Positions 1 to 8,380 of a DNA stretch of 38,230 nucleotides are shown here, in pieces. Each line of letters opens with the position of its first letter. Positions within the stretch are counted from its first letter, which is position 1. This DNA comes from an uncultured Eubacteriales bacterium (GTDB taxonomy: Bacteria; Bacillota; Clostridia; UBA1381). The notes beneath the pieces are model-generated. The model worked only from the letters and a program-made list of their open reading frames with translations, ran no database searches and had not been told where the DNA came from. The stretch covers positions 1 through 38,230 of the forward strand of contig CAJKHT010000018.1 of assembly GCA_905199755.1 (NCBI GenBank), written 5' to 3'. The position numbers and the translations under genes were made by a program.

Positions 1-31
1 AGATATATTATAATAATTTGGGGGGATACAT

Positions 32-721
32 ATGCCCGCATGGGTAGCTACTCTTTTGGAGGGATTAAGCAACACATTTATAAAGGACGGACGCTGGCAT
101 TGGTTTGTAAGCGGTCTGGGGTATACGCTTCTGATTTCATTTTTCAGCGTAATACTGGGACTTATAATAGGTGTTGTAATGGCATTCGGACGTTTGTCAA
201 AGCATAAACTGCCGCGCTTTTTATCGGGAATGTATATTGATATAATCAGAGGAACACCTACAATGGTTCAGCTGCTGATTATATATTACATTATTTTCGG
301 TTCGGTTACGATACCGCGTTGGATTGTCGGTTGTATAGCATTCGGTATAAACAGCGGAGCGTATATGGCAGAGATTGTCCGCGGCGGAATTTTATCCGTT
401 AATGCCGGACAAACCGAGGCGGGACTTTCGCTCGGAATGACGCATCGTCAGACAATGCGCTACATCATTATGCCGCAGGCAATGAAAAATATACTGCCTG
501 CAATGGGAAATGAGTTTGTCGTGTTAATCAAGGAAACGGCGGTAATCGGTATGGTTGCCAATATTGATTTGGTCGGTGCTGCAAGAAAGGTACAGAGTCT
601 TACATTTGATTACGTAATTCCGCTTTTGTCCGTTGCGGCTATTTACTATGTTGTAATAAAAATAATCAGCATATTCCTCAATAAGCTTGAAGCATCAATG
701 AGGAAATCCGATAAGAGATAG
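32..721 (+). CDS. Polar amino-acid ABC transporter permease (HisM/GlnP family)
   Basis: Inner-membrane subunit of an amino-acid importer. The 229-residue protein has hydrophobic segments near residues 26-50, 75-100 and 195-220. It carries the cytoplasmic EAA-type coupling loop at about residues 135-165 (AGQTEAGLSLGMT, then MPQAM and NEFV), which docks the ATPase and is characteristic of the HisMQ/GlnP family. A G-rich Shine-Dalgarno (GGGGGG) precedes the ATG by seven bases. A TATAAT at 9-14 could be a -10 element, but its -35 would lie outside the window. The ATPase gene follows after 11 bases and the binding protein after that, so the three genes form one transporter operon. The exact amino acid cannot be read from the sequence. 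The family assignment is firm; the substrate is not known. Confidence 0.93.
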   Translation: MPAWVATLLEGLSNTFIKDGRWHWFVSGLGYTLLISFFSVILGLIIGVVMAFGRLSKHKLPRFLSGMYIDIIRGTPTMVQLLIIYYIIFGSVTIPRWIVGCIAFGINSGAYMAEIVRGGILSVNAGQTEAGLSLGMTHRQTMRYIIMPQAMKNILPAMGNEFVVLIKETAVIGMVANIDLVGAARKVQSLTFDYVIPLLSVAAIYYVVIKIISIFLNKLEASMRKSDKR

Positions 722-732
722 GAGGGATAGCT

Positions 733-1458
733 GTGATAAAGATAAGCGGTTTAAAAAAGAGCTTTGGTGGCAATGAGGTTCTTAAAGGTATAGATCAGCA
801 TATAAAAAAAGGCGAAAAGGTAGCGGTTATCGGACCGTCGGGTTCGGGAAAATCGACATTTCTGCGTTGTATAAATTTATTGGAAAAGCCCACCGAGGGA
901 GAAATTCTCATAGAGGGTGAAAGCATAACAAGCGGTAAGGCAAATATAAACCGTATACGTGAGAAAATGGGTATGGTTTTTCAGCAGTTTAATCTGTTTC
1001 CGCACCTTACGATTTTGGATAATGTAACACTTGCTCCTCAAAAGGTGAAAAAAATGGGCAAAGAGGAGTCGGAAAAGCTTGCCCGTGAGCTGCTTGAAAG
1101 AGTTGGCGTGGGTGATAAAGCGGAAGCATATCCGGCACAGCTTTCGGGAGGTCAGCAGCAGCGTGTTGCGATTGCGCGTGCTTTGGCGATGCAGCCCGAT
1201 ATTATGCTGTTTGACGAGCCTACCTCGGCACTCGATCCGGAAATGGTCGGAGAGGTGCTTGAAGTAATGAAAAACCTTGCCGATGCAGGTATGACCATGG
1301 TGGTTGTAACGCATGAAATGGGTTTTGCGCGTGAGGTCGCATCGAGAGTCCTGTTTATGGACGGCGGTTACGTATGCGAGGAGGGAACTCCGGCGGAAAT
1401 TTTTGATAATCCGCAAAATGAAAGAACACAGGCATTTTTAAGCAAGGTGTTAAAATAA
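733..1458 (+). CDS. Polar amino-acid ABC transporter ATP-binding protein (GlnQ/HisP family)
   Basis: Cytoplasmic ATPase that powers the adjacent permease. All nucleotide-binding motifs are visible in the 241 residues: Walker A GPSGSGKST at 34-42, Q-loop FQQF at 83-86, signature LSGGQQQR at 137-144, Walker B IMLFDE at 157-162 followed by the D-loop SALD, and the switch histidine in VVTHEMGFA. The length and the FQQFNLFPHLT stretch are typical of polar amino-acid importers rather than exporters. The start ATG follows GGAGGGATAGCTGTG; a GTG three bases upstream is an alternative. It is co-transcribed with the permease 11 bases upstream and the lipoprotein 26 bases downstream. Confidence 0.95.
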   Translation: MIKISGLKKSFGGNEVLKGIDQHIKKGEKVAVIGPSGSGKSTFLRCINLLEKPTEGEILIEGESITSGKANINRIREKMGMVFQQFNLFPHLTILDNVTLAPQKVKKMGKEESEKLARELLERVGVGDKAEAYPAQLSGGQQQRVAIARALAMQPDIMLFDEPTSALDPEMVGEVLEVMKNLADAGMTMVVVTHEMGFAREVASRVLFMDGGYVCEEGTPAEIFDNPQNERTQAFLSKVLK

Positions 1459-1484
1459 ATAATTATTTTCAGGAGGAAAAGAAA

Positions 1485-2300
1485 ATGAAAAAAAGTATAA
1501 TTAAGGCAATATCGGCTGCTACGGCAGCAATACTGTGCGCAGCGGCACTTACAGGCTGCGGTTCGGGTAAGACAAGCACTACCGATAACAATGCGGCGGA
1601 TACATCAAAGTCATCTGCAAAGGAACAGCTTGTAATGGGTACAAACGCAGCATTCCCTCCGTTTGAATTTACGACATCAAACGGTCTGGTAGGCGAGTTT
1701 GACGGTATTGACGTTGCTGTTGCAAAGAAGATTGCCGAAAGCATGGGCAAGGAGCTTAAGGTTGAAGATATGGAATTTGAGGGCCTTATAGCTTCCGTAA
1801 GTACAGGTAAGGTTGATTTTGTTGCGGCAGGTATGACTGCTACAGACGAAAGAAGACAGAGCGTTGATTTTTCCGACACATACTATGTGGCATCACAGGT
1901 AATGGTAGTAGGCTCGGATTGCACAGACATTACAAAGGCTGATGACCTTAAAAACGGCAAAAAGGTCGGCGTAGTACTGGGTTATACGGGTGACGGTATC
2001 GTAACCGATGATTTGAAAATTGATGAAGCAAACATCACAAGAGCAAACAGAGGTATTGACGTTGTTCAGGACGTAAAGAACGGTAAGCTTGATGCGGTTG
2101 TTATCGACTCTGCAACAGGCAAGGCATTGGCTGAGAAGAACAACTTAAAGGTTGTTGAAGATCCCGCTGCATTTGAAACAGAAGAATATGCAATTGCGGT
2201 TAAGAAAGGAAATAAAGAGCTTCTTGATGCAATCAATAAGATTCTTGCGGAAATGAAAGAAAGCGGCGAAATTGAAGAGCTGGCTCAGAAATATAACTAA
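1485..2300 (+). CDS. Polar amino-acid ABC transporter substrate-binding lipoprotein (SBP_bac_3)
   Basis: Extracytoplasmic receptor that delivers an amino acid to the adjacent permease. A lipoprotein signal peptide covers residues 1-25, with the lipobox LTGC and the lipidated cysteine at position 25. A Ser/Thr/Asp-rich linker follows. The mature domain has the family 3 hallmarks: LVMGTNAAFPPFEF, the stretch EFDGIDVAVAKKIAE, VDFVAAGMTAT and the DERRQ-VDFSDTYY segment. The total of 271 residues is normal. AGGAGG lies 8 bases upstream of the ATG. It is the last gene of the operon and is followed by a strong terminator, so the transporter is complete within the window. The ligand is probably polar or charged, but this is inference. 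Confidence 0.94.
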   Translation: MKKSIIKAISAATAAILCAAALTGCGSGKTSTTDNNAADTSKSSAKEQLVMGTNAAFPPFEFTTSNGLVGEFDGIDVAVAKKIAESMGKELKVEDMEFEGLIASVSTGKVDFVAAGMTATDERRQSVDFSDTYYVASQVMVVGSDCTDITKADDLKNGKKVGVVLGYTGDGIVTDDLKIDEANITRANRGIDVVQDVKNGKLDAVVIDSATGKALAEKNNLKVVEDPAAFETEEYAIAVKKGNKELLDAINKILAEMKESGEIEELAQKYN

Positions 2301-2311
2301 TCTGGAATGTG

Positions 2312-2354
2312 AAAAAAGCGGTGCGGCATGAGAAAATGTCCGCACCGCTTTTTT
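2312..2354 (+). terminator. Rho-independent terminator of the amino-acid transporter operon
   Basis: A 10-bp GC-rich stem (AGCGGTGCGG paired with CCGCACCGCT) with a 13-base loop is followed by six T and preceded by six A. It lies 11 bases after the lipoprotein stop codon. The A tract also makes it potentially bidirectional. Confidence 0.9.
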
Positions 2355-2366
2355 ATATAAACGTAA

Positions 2367-2424
2367 AATAGTGGATAAAATTTGTAGAATAGTGGACGAA
2401 TTTCATTATACCGTATGGTACAAT
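2367..2424 (+). promoter_or_regulatory. Candidate control region of the GH10 gene with a 21-bp-spaced direct repeat
   Basis: Two copies of AATAGTGGA(N)nAATTT begin at 2367 and 2388, 21 bp apart, which is two helical turns and puts them on the same face of the DNA. A -10-like TACAAT lies at 2419-2424, but no good -35 is found 17 bp upstream. TTGTAG at 2382-2387 with ATTATA at 2405-2410 (17 bp spacing) is an alternative promoter. An imperfect dyad TATACC-GTAT-GGTA overlaps the candidate -10 region. The repeat is seen directly; its role as an activator or repressor site for xylanase control is inference. Confidence 0.4.
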
Positions 2425-2461
2425 GAAGTAAAATATATGTGAAACCGGAAAGGGGATAAAT

Positions 2462-3784
2462 ATGAGCAGACGGGAAGAAGTACTAAAAAACTTTGAAAAG
2501 TATAAGGATGAAACGGCAGAACGGGTTAAGTGCGGAATAGAACAGAACAGAAAGGGATATGCCAGGTTTAAAGTTCTGGATAAGGACGGAAACCCTGTTG
2601 CAGGTGTAAAAATAAGGGCAAAACAGAAAAGACACGAATTTTTGCACGGTGCAAATCTTTTTATGCTTGATGAGCTTGAAACTGAAAAGAAGAATGAACA
2701 GTATAAAGAGAATTTCAGAAATGCATTTAATGAGGCGACTCTCCCGTTTTATTGGAGCGATCTGGAACCGATTGAGGGAAAACCGCGTTTTGCAAAGGAC
2801 AGCCCGAAGATATACCGCCGTCCCGCGCCGGATTTATGTCTTGAATTTTGTGAAAAAAACGGTATAACTCCGAAATCACATTGTCTTACATATTTTAATT
2901 TTCAGCCGGATTGGGTTGATAAAAACGATATATCGGACATGAAAGTGAAGCTGGAAAAGAGATACAAGGAGCTTTCCGAACGCTATGCCGGACGCATTAA
3001 CGGCTGGGAGGTAATAAATGAGCTGTTTTGCACACAGGATCCGTGGAATAAAAATACATTTTTCCGTGCCGATGATGTTCTCGACTGGAATTTTCGGCTT
3101 GCAGAGAAATATTTTGCAGGCAATGAGCTTATTATAAATGAAGCATCACAGGTATGGCAGTGGCAGCATTTTGCATATGCAAGAAGCGGATATTATCAGA
3201 TGATTAAGCAGGGAATAGAAAAAGGTCTCCGGATTGATACTGTAGGCATGCAGTTTCATATGTTTTTCAGCCGTGAGGGGGAAAAACAGCATGTTACCGA
3301 TATGTACAATCCAAAAACCTTGTTTGCGGTTATGGGTACATATGAGAGGCTGGGAAAACCGCTTCAGATAACCGAAATTACAATACCGGCATATTCGGAT
3401 TCGGCAGAGGATGAACAGGTACAGGCAGAGCTTATTGAGCAGTTGTACAGTATCTGGTTCAGTCATAAAGCGGTGGAGGCAATAATTTACTGGAATCTCC
3501 CGGACGGATATGCGGCATTTGCGCCGCAGGGCGATATGACCTCCGGCGAAAACATATATCACGGAGGATTGATTCGTTTTGATATGAGCAAAAAGCCTGC
3601 ATATGATATGGTACATCATTTGTTCCATGAAAGATGGATTACCGATACGGAAGCTGAAACGGATGCTGACGGAAATGCGGTATTCAAAGGCTTTTACGGT
3701 GATTATGAAATAACCGCAGGAGACCGCAGTTTTGATATATCTTTAAGAAACGGAGCAGAAAATATTTTTAATATACAGCTTTAA
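2462..3784 (+). CDS. Cytoplasmic endo-1,4-beta-xylanase, glycoside hydrolase family 10
   Basis: Retaining glycosidase expected to cleave xylan or, since it is intracellular, short xylo-oligosaccharides. The 440 residues show a small beta-rich N-terminal segment (about 30-65, with GYARFKVLDKDGNPVAGV), a GH10 barrel (about 70-390) and a C-terminal beta segment (395-440). The acid/base glutamate is E187 in WEVINE and the nucleophile is E305 in LQITEITIP. Other GH10 signatures are SHCLTYF near 140, GMQFHMF near 262 and IYWNLPDGY near 342. There is no signal peptide, no transmembrane segment and no binding module, so the enzyme should stay in the cell. GGGGATAAAT precedes the ATG. It stands alone in its transcript, convergent with an unknown gene. 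The exact substrate is uncertain because close relatives also include intracellular enzymes of unclear specificity. Confidence 0.88.
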   Translation: MSRREEVLKNFEKYKDETAERVKCGIEQNRKGYARFKVLDKDGNPVAGVKIRAKQKRHEFLHGANLFMLDELETEKKNEQYKENFRNAFNEATLPFYWSDLEPIEGKPRFAKDSPKIYRRPAPDLCLEFCEKNGITPKSHCLTYFNFQPDWVDKNDISDMKVKLEKRYKELSERYAGRINGWEVINELFCTQDPWNKNTFFRADDVLDWNFRLAEKYFAGNELIINEASQVWQWQHFAYARSGYYQMIKQGIEKGLRIDTVGMQFHMFFSREGEKQHVTDMYNPKTLFAVMGTYERLGKPLQITEITIPAYSDSAEDEQVQAELIEQLYSIWFSHKAVEAIIYWNLPDGYAAFAPQGDMTSGENIYHGGLIRFDMSKKPAYDMVHHLFHERWITDTEAETDADGNAVFKGFYGDYEITAGDRSFDISLRNGAENIFNIQL

Positions 3785-3792
3785 TGAATTAA

Positions 3793-3825
3793 AAAAACCG
3801 TGGCTGAATGTCAGTCACGGTTTTT
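3793..3825. terminator. Bidirectional terminator between convergent genes
   Basis: A symmetric hairpin AAAAACCGTG...CACGGTTTTT, with an inner CTGA/TCAG pair, sits between the xylanase stop and the end of the minus-strand gene at 3831. It has a T run on both strands, so it can end both transcripts. Confidence 0.85.
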
Positions 3826-3830
3826 GAATG

Positions 3831-4814
3831 TTAAATAAACGGCTGTTTGTCTAATATGTTGTTAAGTGGTTTTTCCGTCATAATCGTTCCCGGAAGTGCA
3901 GACTGGAACTCCGCTATTGTACACAGCGCAATGAACAGATTATGAAGATTGCCAAGCTCCATATTGCTTTCGAAGCTTAAGGACAAAACATACTCAGTAT
4001 AGGTTTTTTCAAATTTAATCATGCGCGATTTGCAGTCCCTGAACCTGTAGTCTGTCTGCCGCATTGCACGGCTCGTACAGTATATCCAGCTTAAAGCCTC
4101 TGTTAATGCATCATTCTCAAAACCTGTGCTCAAACCGCGGTCATATAACTGTATGCAGGTATCAATGGTTCTTGCAGGGTAACGGATAGGCATATGCTCA
4201 AATTCGAGCGCCAGTACATAATAAAACATTCCCGCCAGATACAGAAACGGCTGAATACGGCGGTAATCTATAAATCCTCTGCGTATAAGTCCCGTATCAC
4301 CGTCGGTATGCTCCCAAAGCCAATTAAAATATGTTTTCTTAAATGCAAAAGTTTCGCTTTCGCAGGAGAAAAGGGAAGCATGTACTGCCGAGGTACGGTA
4401 AGCTGCGGTTTGCGGCTCACGGCTCCATGGCTGTTCTTTAACAAAATCCATAAACGGCTTTGTATCGGCAAGAACCTCCATTTCCTTGATAGGATAAAGA
4501 GGACGAGCGTTTAAAAGCTCCAGCGCTGCCGCACAATATGCGGTAAAATAGAAATCATCGTCACCATTGTTGTGAAATAAACCCGTATCGGGATTTTGCA
4601 ATGCTTGTATAATTTTTATGTACTTTGAACGTGCGCCGTATGATTTTGGCAGTTTGTTTAAAATATACATTATATTAACAGCATCGGTACAGCCGCAGAT
4701 ATATGAATCATCATCGGTATTCTCTGACACCAATCTGGAAAAAGAACCGTTCCCGAGTGAATGTTTTTTTACAGCATCGTCAGCTTTTATAAGAAAATTG
4801 CGGAAGTCTATCAA
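3831..4814 (-). CDS. Unknown protein, probable alpha/alpha-toroid (prenyltransferase/glycosidase-like) fold
   Basis: I do not recognise a named family. The protein is largely helical, with repeat-like segments such as QNPDTGLFHNNGDDDFYFTA and GDTGLIRRGFIDYRRIQPFL. These resemble the D-x-GLF/turn motifs of alpha/alpha toroids (terpenoid cyclase-like and some glycan-active enzymes). No signal peptide and no clear catalytic signature are seen. The longest open frame begins at ATG 4913, but that start has no Shine-Dalgarno. TTG at 4812-4814 is preceded by AAGGAG (4825-4830 on the complement) with 10 bases spacing, and it gives a 327-residue protein beginning at IDFRNFL, so I prefer it. The gene is convergent with the GH10 enzyme. 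A role in glycan handling is only suggested by fold resemblance and location. Confidence 0.7.
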   Translation of the reverse strand: MIDFRNFLIKADDAVKKHSLGNGSFSRLVSENTDDDSYICGCTDAVNIMYILNKLPKSYGARSKYIKIIQALQNPDTGLFHNNGDDDFYFTAYCAAALELLNARPLYPIKEMEVLADTKPFMDFVKEQPWSREPQTAAYRTSAVHASLFSCESETFAFKKTYFNWLWEHTDGDTGLIRRGFIDYRRIQPFLYLAGMFYYVLALEFEHMPIRYPARTIDTCIQLYDRGLSTGFENDALTEALSWIYCTSRAMRQTDYRFRDCKSRMIKFEKTYTEYVLSLSFESNMELGNLHNLFIALCTIAEFQSALPGTIMTEKPLNNILDKQPFI

Positions 4815-4924
4815 ATCTATACATCTCCTTAAAAATAATCCAGTCTGTCGGTAATATGTTATGTCGGTGCCGTAATTCAAAAGACTGCCTATTAATTTTA
4901 ACATGTAATTCACAAAAAATCAAT

Positions 4925-4953
4925 ATTTTTCAAAAAAATATTTTTTGAAAAAT
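4925..4953. repeat. AT-only inverted repeat
   Basis: Two 13-base arms (ATTTTTCAAAAAA and its complement) surround a three-base ATA loop. It lies 8 bases beyond the ttcA stop codon in the direction of transcription. It could act as a weak terminator for the his-ttcA operon, but the stem has almost no G-C pairs and no separate T tract, so this is uncertain. Confidence 0.5.
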
Positions 4954-4960
4954 GGAAAAA

Positions 4961-5680
4961 CTATTTATCTTCCGTGTTCCAGCCGTCGATTGTACTGTAT
5001 TTGATTGCATGGAAAAGCCTTTTTCGCAGCCCGGGAGTCGTTTCCTTTTCAATCTGACGGATTAAATTCTTCATATAATGTCTTTTTGTTACTCCGTTTG
5101 CGGGACATGGATTTGTAAGCACCGGGATTTCGTGCCGCCTTGCCGCGCCGCGTATGTCGCGTTCGCGGACGTAAATCATCGGACGTATCTGCGTAATGCC
5201 GGTACGGTCAAGATAGGTGTCGGGGGAGAAACAGTTTATTCTGCCCTCATAGATAAGGCTGAGAAAGAATGTTTCGAGAACATCATCATTATGATGCCCC
5301 AAAGCTACTTTTTTGCAGCCGTTTTCTATCGCAAAATCATTCAGCGCACCGCGGCGCATTTTGGCACATAATGAGCAAGGATTGCTTTCCTTGCGTATGT
5401 CAAAAATTATCTCTTTAAAATTGGTATATTTTACTTTGTATTCAACACCAAGCCTGTCACACATACGCTGAATGTCGGAATAATCAGCCTTATATCCCAA
5501 ATCCAGAGTTAACCCCATAACCTCAAACTTCTTCGGATAATAATGTGAAAGCTCCGAAAGCGCATTCAAAAGAACAAGGCTGTCCTTTCCGCCGGATACT
5601 CCTACGGCGATTTTATCGCCTTGCTGAATCATATCATAATCTTCTATGGCGCGTCTTATAAGACTTACAATTTTTTTCAT
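4961..5680 (-). CDS. ttcA: TtcA-family tRNA 2-thiocytidine synthetase (PP-loop ATPase)
   Basis: Cytoplasmic tRNA-thiolating enzyme that adenylates cytidine 32 and transfers sulfur using an Fe-S cluster. The ATP-binding PP-loop SGGKDS is at residues 29-34. The three cysteines expected to hold the [4Fe-4S] cluster are present: C102 and C105 in PCSLC, and C192 in TNPCPANG. The LGHHNDDVLET motif near 128-138 is also conserved. At 239 residues it is short but complete; TtcA of proteobacteria is about 310. The ATG overlaps the hisA stop (ATGA), so translation is probably coupled. Its position as the last gene of a histidine cluster is unusual and may be simple co-transcription. The target base in Gram-positive relatives is less well established than in E. 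coli. Confidence 0.85.
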   Translation of the reverse strand: MKKIVSLIRRAIEDYDMIQQGDKIAVGVSGGKDSLVLLNALSELSHYYPKKFEVMGLTLDLGYKADYSDIQRMCDRLGVEYKVKYTNFKEIIFDIRKESNPCSLCAKMRRGALNDFAIENGCKKVALGHHNDDVLETFFLSLIYEGRINCFSPDTYLDRTGITQIRPMIYVRERDIRGAARRHEIPVLTNPCPANGVTKRHYMKNLIRQIEKETTPGLRKRLFHAIKYSTIDGWNTEDK

Positions 5681-6399
5681 TTAATTTCCCCGATTTCTCT
5701 GATTGCTTCTCTTAAATCAACACTGCCGGTATACAGAGCACGTCCGACTATGACACCCTCAACTCCGGCAGGTACAAGTGATTTTATATGTTCTATATTT
5801 CCCACGCCGCCCGAAGCGATTATATCGGCATTCACAGACGCGGTCATTTCACGCATTGCAGCCGTATTGGGCCCCTGAAGTGTGCCGTCGGTGGCTATAT
5901 CGGTGTAAACTATCGTCTGAACCCCAAGCTCTGTCATTTTCTTTGCAAATTCAACAGCGGTAAAATCCGAGGTTTTTTCCCAGCCCTCAACGGCAACCAT
6001 GCCGTCTTTTGCGTCAATTCCTATAACTATTTTTTCTTTGTAAATATCCAGTGCACGTTTTACAAAGTCGCTGTCCGATACGGCTTTTGTTCCGATGATA
6101 ACTCTTGATACTCCGCAGTCAAGTCTCTGCCGTATATCCTCAAGAGTGCGTATGCCGCCGCCTGTCTGTACGGGGACATGGACGCGGCTGCATATTTCCT
6201 TAATCGCATCGCTGTTTACACCGCAGCCTTTGAGCGCTCCGTCAAGGTCAACCACATGTATATATTCGCCGCCCTTGCGCTCCCATTTTAAAGCGGTTTC
6301 GGCAGGATTTTTTCCGTACACGGTCATGTCCGAAAAACGTCCCTGTAAAAGCCTTACACATTGACCGTCCTTTATATCTATTGCCGGATATATTCTCAT
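5677..6399 (-). CDS. hisA: 1-(5-phosphoribosyl)-5-[(5-phosphoribosylamino)methylideneamino]imidazole-4-carboxamide isomerase
   Basis: Amadori isomerase of histidine synthesis, a cytoplasmic TIM barrel. The two catalytic aspartates lie in the first-half motif PAIDIKDGQCVRLLQG (D8) and the second-half motif YTDIATDGTLQGPN. The phosphate-binding loops TGGGIR and ASGGVG are both present. The frame is open further upstream, but MRIYPAID is the usual family N-terminus and gives 240 residues. An AAGGGA lies 12 bases before that ATG. The longer alternative start would overlap the hisG stop as TAATG. The gene lies between hisG and ttcA, and ATGA links it to ttcA. Confidence 0.95.
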   Translation of the reverse strand: MRIYPAIDIKDGQCVRLLQGRFSDMTVYGKNPAETALKWERKGGEYIHVVDLDGALKGCGVNSDAIKEICSRVHVPVQTGGGIRTLEDIRQRLDCGVSRVIIGTKAVSDSDFVKRALDIYKEKIVIGIDAKDGMVAVEGWEKTSDFTAVEFAKKMTELGVQTIVYTDIATDGTLQGPNTAAMREMTASVNADIIASGGVGNIEHIKSLVPAGVEGVIVGRALYTGSVDLREAIREIGEIK

Positions 6400-6419
6400 T
6401 TTTATAACCATTCCCTTCA

Positions 6420-7052
6420 TTATGTCAGACGGTTAAATTCGCTGACAATATTCATTATTCTTTCGCGTTCCATTTTCATGCTTACCTTGTTAACGATAAA
6501 TCTTGCACTGAGCGGTACTATCTCAGCCAGTACATCAAGTCCGTTTGCACGTAATGTACTGCCGGTTTCGACTATATCCACTATAACGTCTGACAAGCCG
6601 ACAAGCGGTGCAAGCTCTACGGAACCGTTAAGCTTTATAAGCTCGATTGTCTGACCTTTTTCATCATTAAAATATTTTTTTGCGATTTTCGGATATTTTG
6701 ATGCAACGCGCAGATTGGGCATTGAATCTATTTTGCCTTTCAGTTCTGCCGGACCGCATACGCACATTGTGCATTTTCCGAACCCTAAATCTACCATTTC
6801 ATAAAGGTTTCTGCTTTCTTCAAGCAGTGTATCCTTTCCGACTATACCTATATCTGCCGCACCGTATTCAACATAGGTCGGCACATCGGAGGCTTTTACA
6901 AGTATAAATTTCATTTTGTTTTTTTCATCGGTAAAGATGAGTTTTCTTGTTTTCTCTTTCATTTCGGAGCAATCCATTCCTATCTCCAAAAAAATATCCA
7001 TTGCCAGTTCGGCGAGTCTGCCCTTTGCCAGAGCCACAGTAAGATAGCGCAT
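6420..7052 (-). CDS. hisG: ATP phosphoribosyltransferase catalytic subunit, short form
   Basis: First step of histidine synthesis: joins ATP and PRPP to phosphoribosyl-ATP. The 210-residue length is that of the short HisG form, which lacks the C-terminal regulatory domain and needs HisZ as partner; hisZ is indeed the gene upstream. Visible signatures are VALAKGRLAE near the N-terminus, AADIGIVGKDTL near 66-77, the phosphate-binding segment DVIVDIVETGSTLRANGL near 155-172 and the conserved short-form C-terminus. The gap to hisZ is 29 bases and the hisA frame opens at its stop, so all belong to one operon. Control by histidine feedback through HisZ is known for the family and assumed here. Confidence 0.96.
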   Translation of the reverse strand: MRYLTVALAKGRLAELAMDIFLEIGMDCSEMKEKTRKLIFTDEKNKMKFILVKASDVPTYVEYGAADIGIVGKDTLLEESRNLYEMVDLGFGKCTMCVCGPAELKGKIDSMPNLRVASKYPKIAKKYFNDEKGQTIELIKLNGSVELAPLVGLSDVIVDIVETGSTLRANGLDVLAEIVPLSARFIVNKVSMKMERERIMNIVSEFNRLT

Positions 7053-7081
7053 TATAAAATTTCCCCTTTCACAAACAAAGC

Positions 7082-8380
7082 TTACAGCATGCGGAAACCC
7101 TGCTGCTGAGGTGTTGGCTCGGGTTCTTCGCTGCCGTAGCCCAAAAATTCGTTTACCGTTGTTTCAATTCTGTCACCTTTGGCAAAGTCGCGTATTATGA
7201 GTCTGCCGTTTGCAAAAATATGCAGCATACATTCCGAACCGGTCGCCTTGGCATATTCCTCCGCTTCATCGGGAGTTCCGTCTCCGATGTACAATTCAAC
7301 AAGACAGCCGTTTACACGCAGGTTATATGCGGTATCATATGCAAGTCCCTCGGCATTTTTTTCGGCATAGACGAGTGAGGAGCTGACGGTATCGGCTTCT
7401 CTTTTTCCAAGTGCCGACATTACGCGGTTTATTCCTATTGCCGCTCCCACTGCTCCCATCGGTGCGCCGAATTTTCCCATGAGGTTATCATATCTGCCGC
7501 CGGCGCATACAGGAAAGCTGACACCGCGTGTGTAGCACTTGAAAATCGAGCCGGTGTAATAATCGATGCTCTGTAACATTCCCAAGTCGATTGAAATATA
7601 TTTTTCAAAGCCGTAAAGGCATAAAAGCTCATAAATGCGCCGGAGATTATCGAGTGCGGCTTTGGAGGTCTCATTCAAGCCGGAAACGCGTGCTTTCTCG
7701 ATAACGCTCATATCTCCAAACATGTACGGCAGCTCTATCATAAGATTTTTAACGTCATCATCTATGTTAAGCTTTGACGTAATCAGCTTTATACCGACCG
7801 AATCCTTTGAGTCGATTCTGTCACGAAGCTTCTCAGTTGACTTAGCATCAAGTCCTGCCTGCTCAACCAAGCCGTTGAAAAACGCAACCTGTCCTATTTC
7901 CATAGAAAAATCCTCAATGCCTGCGGCAATTATCGCCTCCATTGCGGCGGCTATGATTTCGGCATCGGCCATGGGGGAATATGAGCCTAACAGCTCTATG
8001 CCCGTTTGCGTAAATTCGCGCTGGCGAACACCCTCGGTCAGCTCGTTTCTGAATACATTTCCGGTATACATGTAGCGGAGCGGCAACGTTTCGTGCGCTG
8101 TCTTTGTTGCCGCCATACGTGCGATTGACGTTGTTATATCGGGACGCAGGGCAAGTATTCTGCCTTGCTCGTCAAAGAATTTGAACATTGTCTCCTGCGA
8201 AATCTGACCGCTTTCGCCTATATAGCAGTCGTAATATTCAAATGACGGTGTTTCAACCTCCTTATAACCCACAGAGGTAAGAACAGTCCACATTGTATTT
8301 TCTATTTCCTTTTTTAATGCACATTCACCGGGCAGTATATCATTTACACCCTCGGGTGTGTGCAGCTTCCAGTCTGACAT
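7082..8380 (-). CDS. hisZ: ATP phosphoribosyltransferase regulatory subunit (HisRS paralogue)
   Basis: Regulatory partner of short-form HisG, forming a hetero-octamer that binds histidine. The sequence is like the catalytic core of histidyl-tRNA synthetase: TPEGVNDILP at the N-terminus, the class II motif 2 region (LPLRYMYTGNVFRNE) and YYTGSIFKCYTRG near residue 285. Location next to short hisG and the diverged C-terminal half favour HisZ over a true HisRS. The open frame extends to 8398, but ATG 8380 (MSDWKLHTPEG) has AAAGGA nine bases upstream and gives 432 residues. It is the first gene of the operon, transcribed from the consensus promoter at 8434-8462. The C-terminal tail is Glu/Pro/Gln-rich and unremarkable. 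Confidence 0.92.
   Translation of the reverse strand: MSDWKLHTPEGVNDILPGECALKKEIENTMWTVLTSVGYKEVETPSFEYYDCYIGESGQISQETMFKFFDEQGRILALRPDITTSIARMAATKTAHETLPLRYMYTGNVFRNELTEGVRQREFTQTGIELLGSYSPMADAEIIAAAMEAIIAAGIEDFSMEIGQVAFFNGLVEQAGLDAKSTEKLRDRIDSKDSVGIKLITSKLNIDDDVKNLMIELPYMFGDMSVIEKARVSGLNETSKAALDNLRRIYELLCLYGFEKYISIDLGMLQSIDYYTGSIFKCYTRGVSFPVCAGGRYDNLMGKFGAPMGAVGAAIGINRVMSALGKREADTVSSSLVYAEKNAEGLAYDTAYNLRVNGCLVELYIGDGTPDEAEEYAKATGSECMLHIFANGRLIIRDFAKGDRIETTVNEFLGYGSEEPEPTPQQQGFRML

Noticed and set aside
877..1416. Long antisense frame inside the GlnQ-type ATPase gene, one of many similar shadows
   Set aside because: It lacks a ribosome site and family features, and the opposite strand encodes a complete ABC ATPase.
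7082..8380. Histidyl-tRNA synthetase instead of HisZ
   Set aside because: Similarity is to the HisRS core, but the position before a short hisG and the diverged C-terminal part argue for the regulatory subunit.
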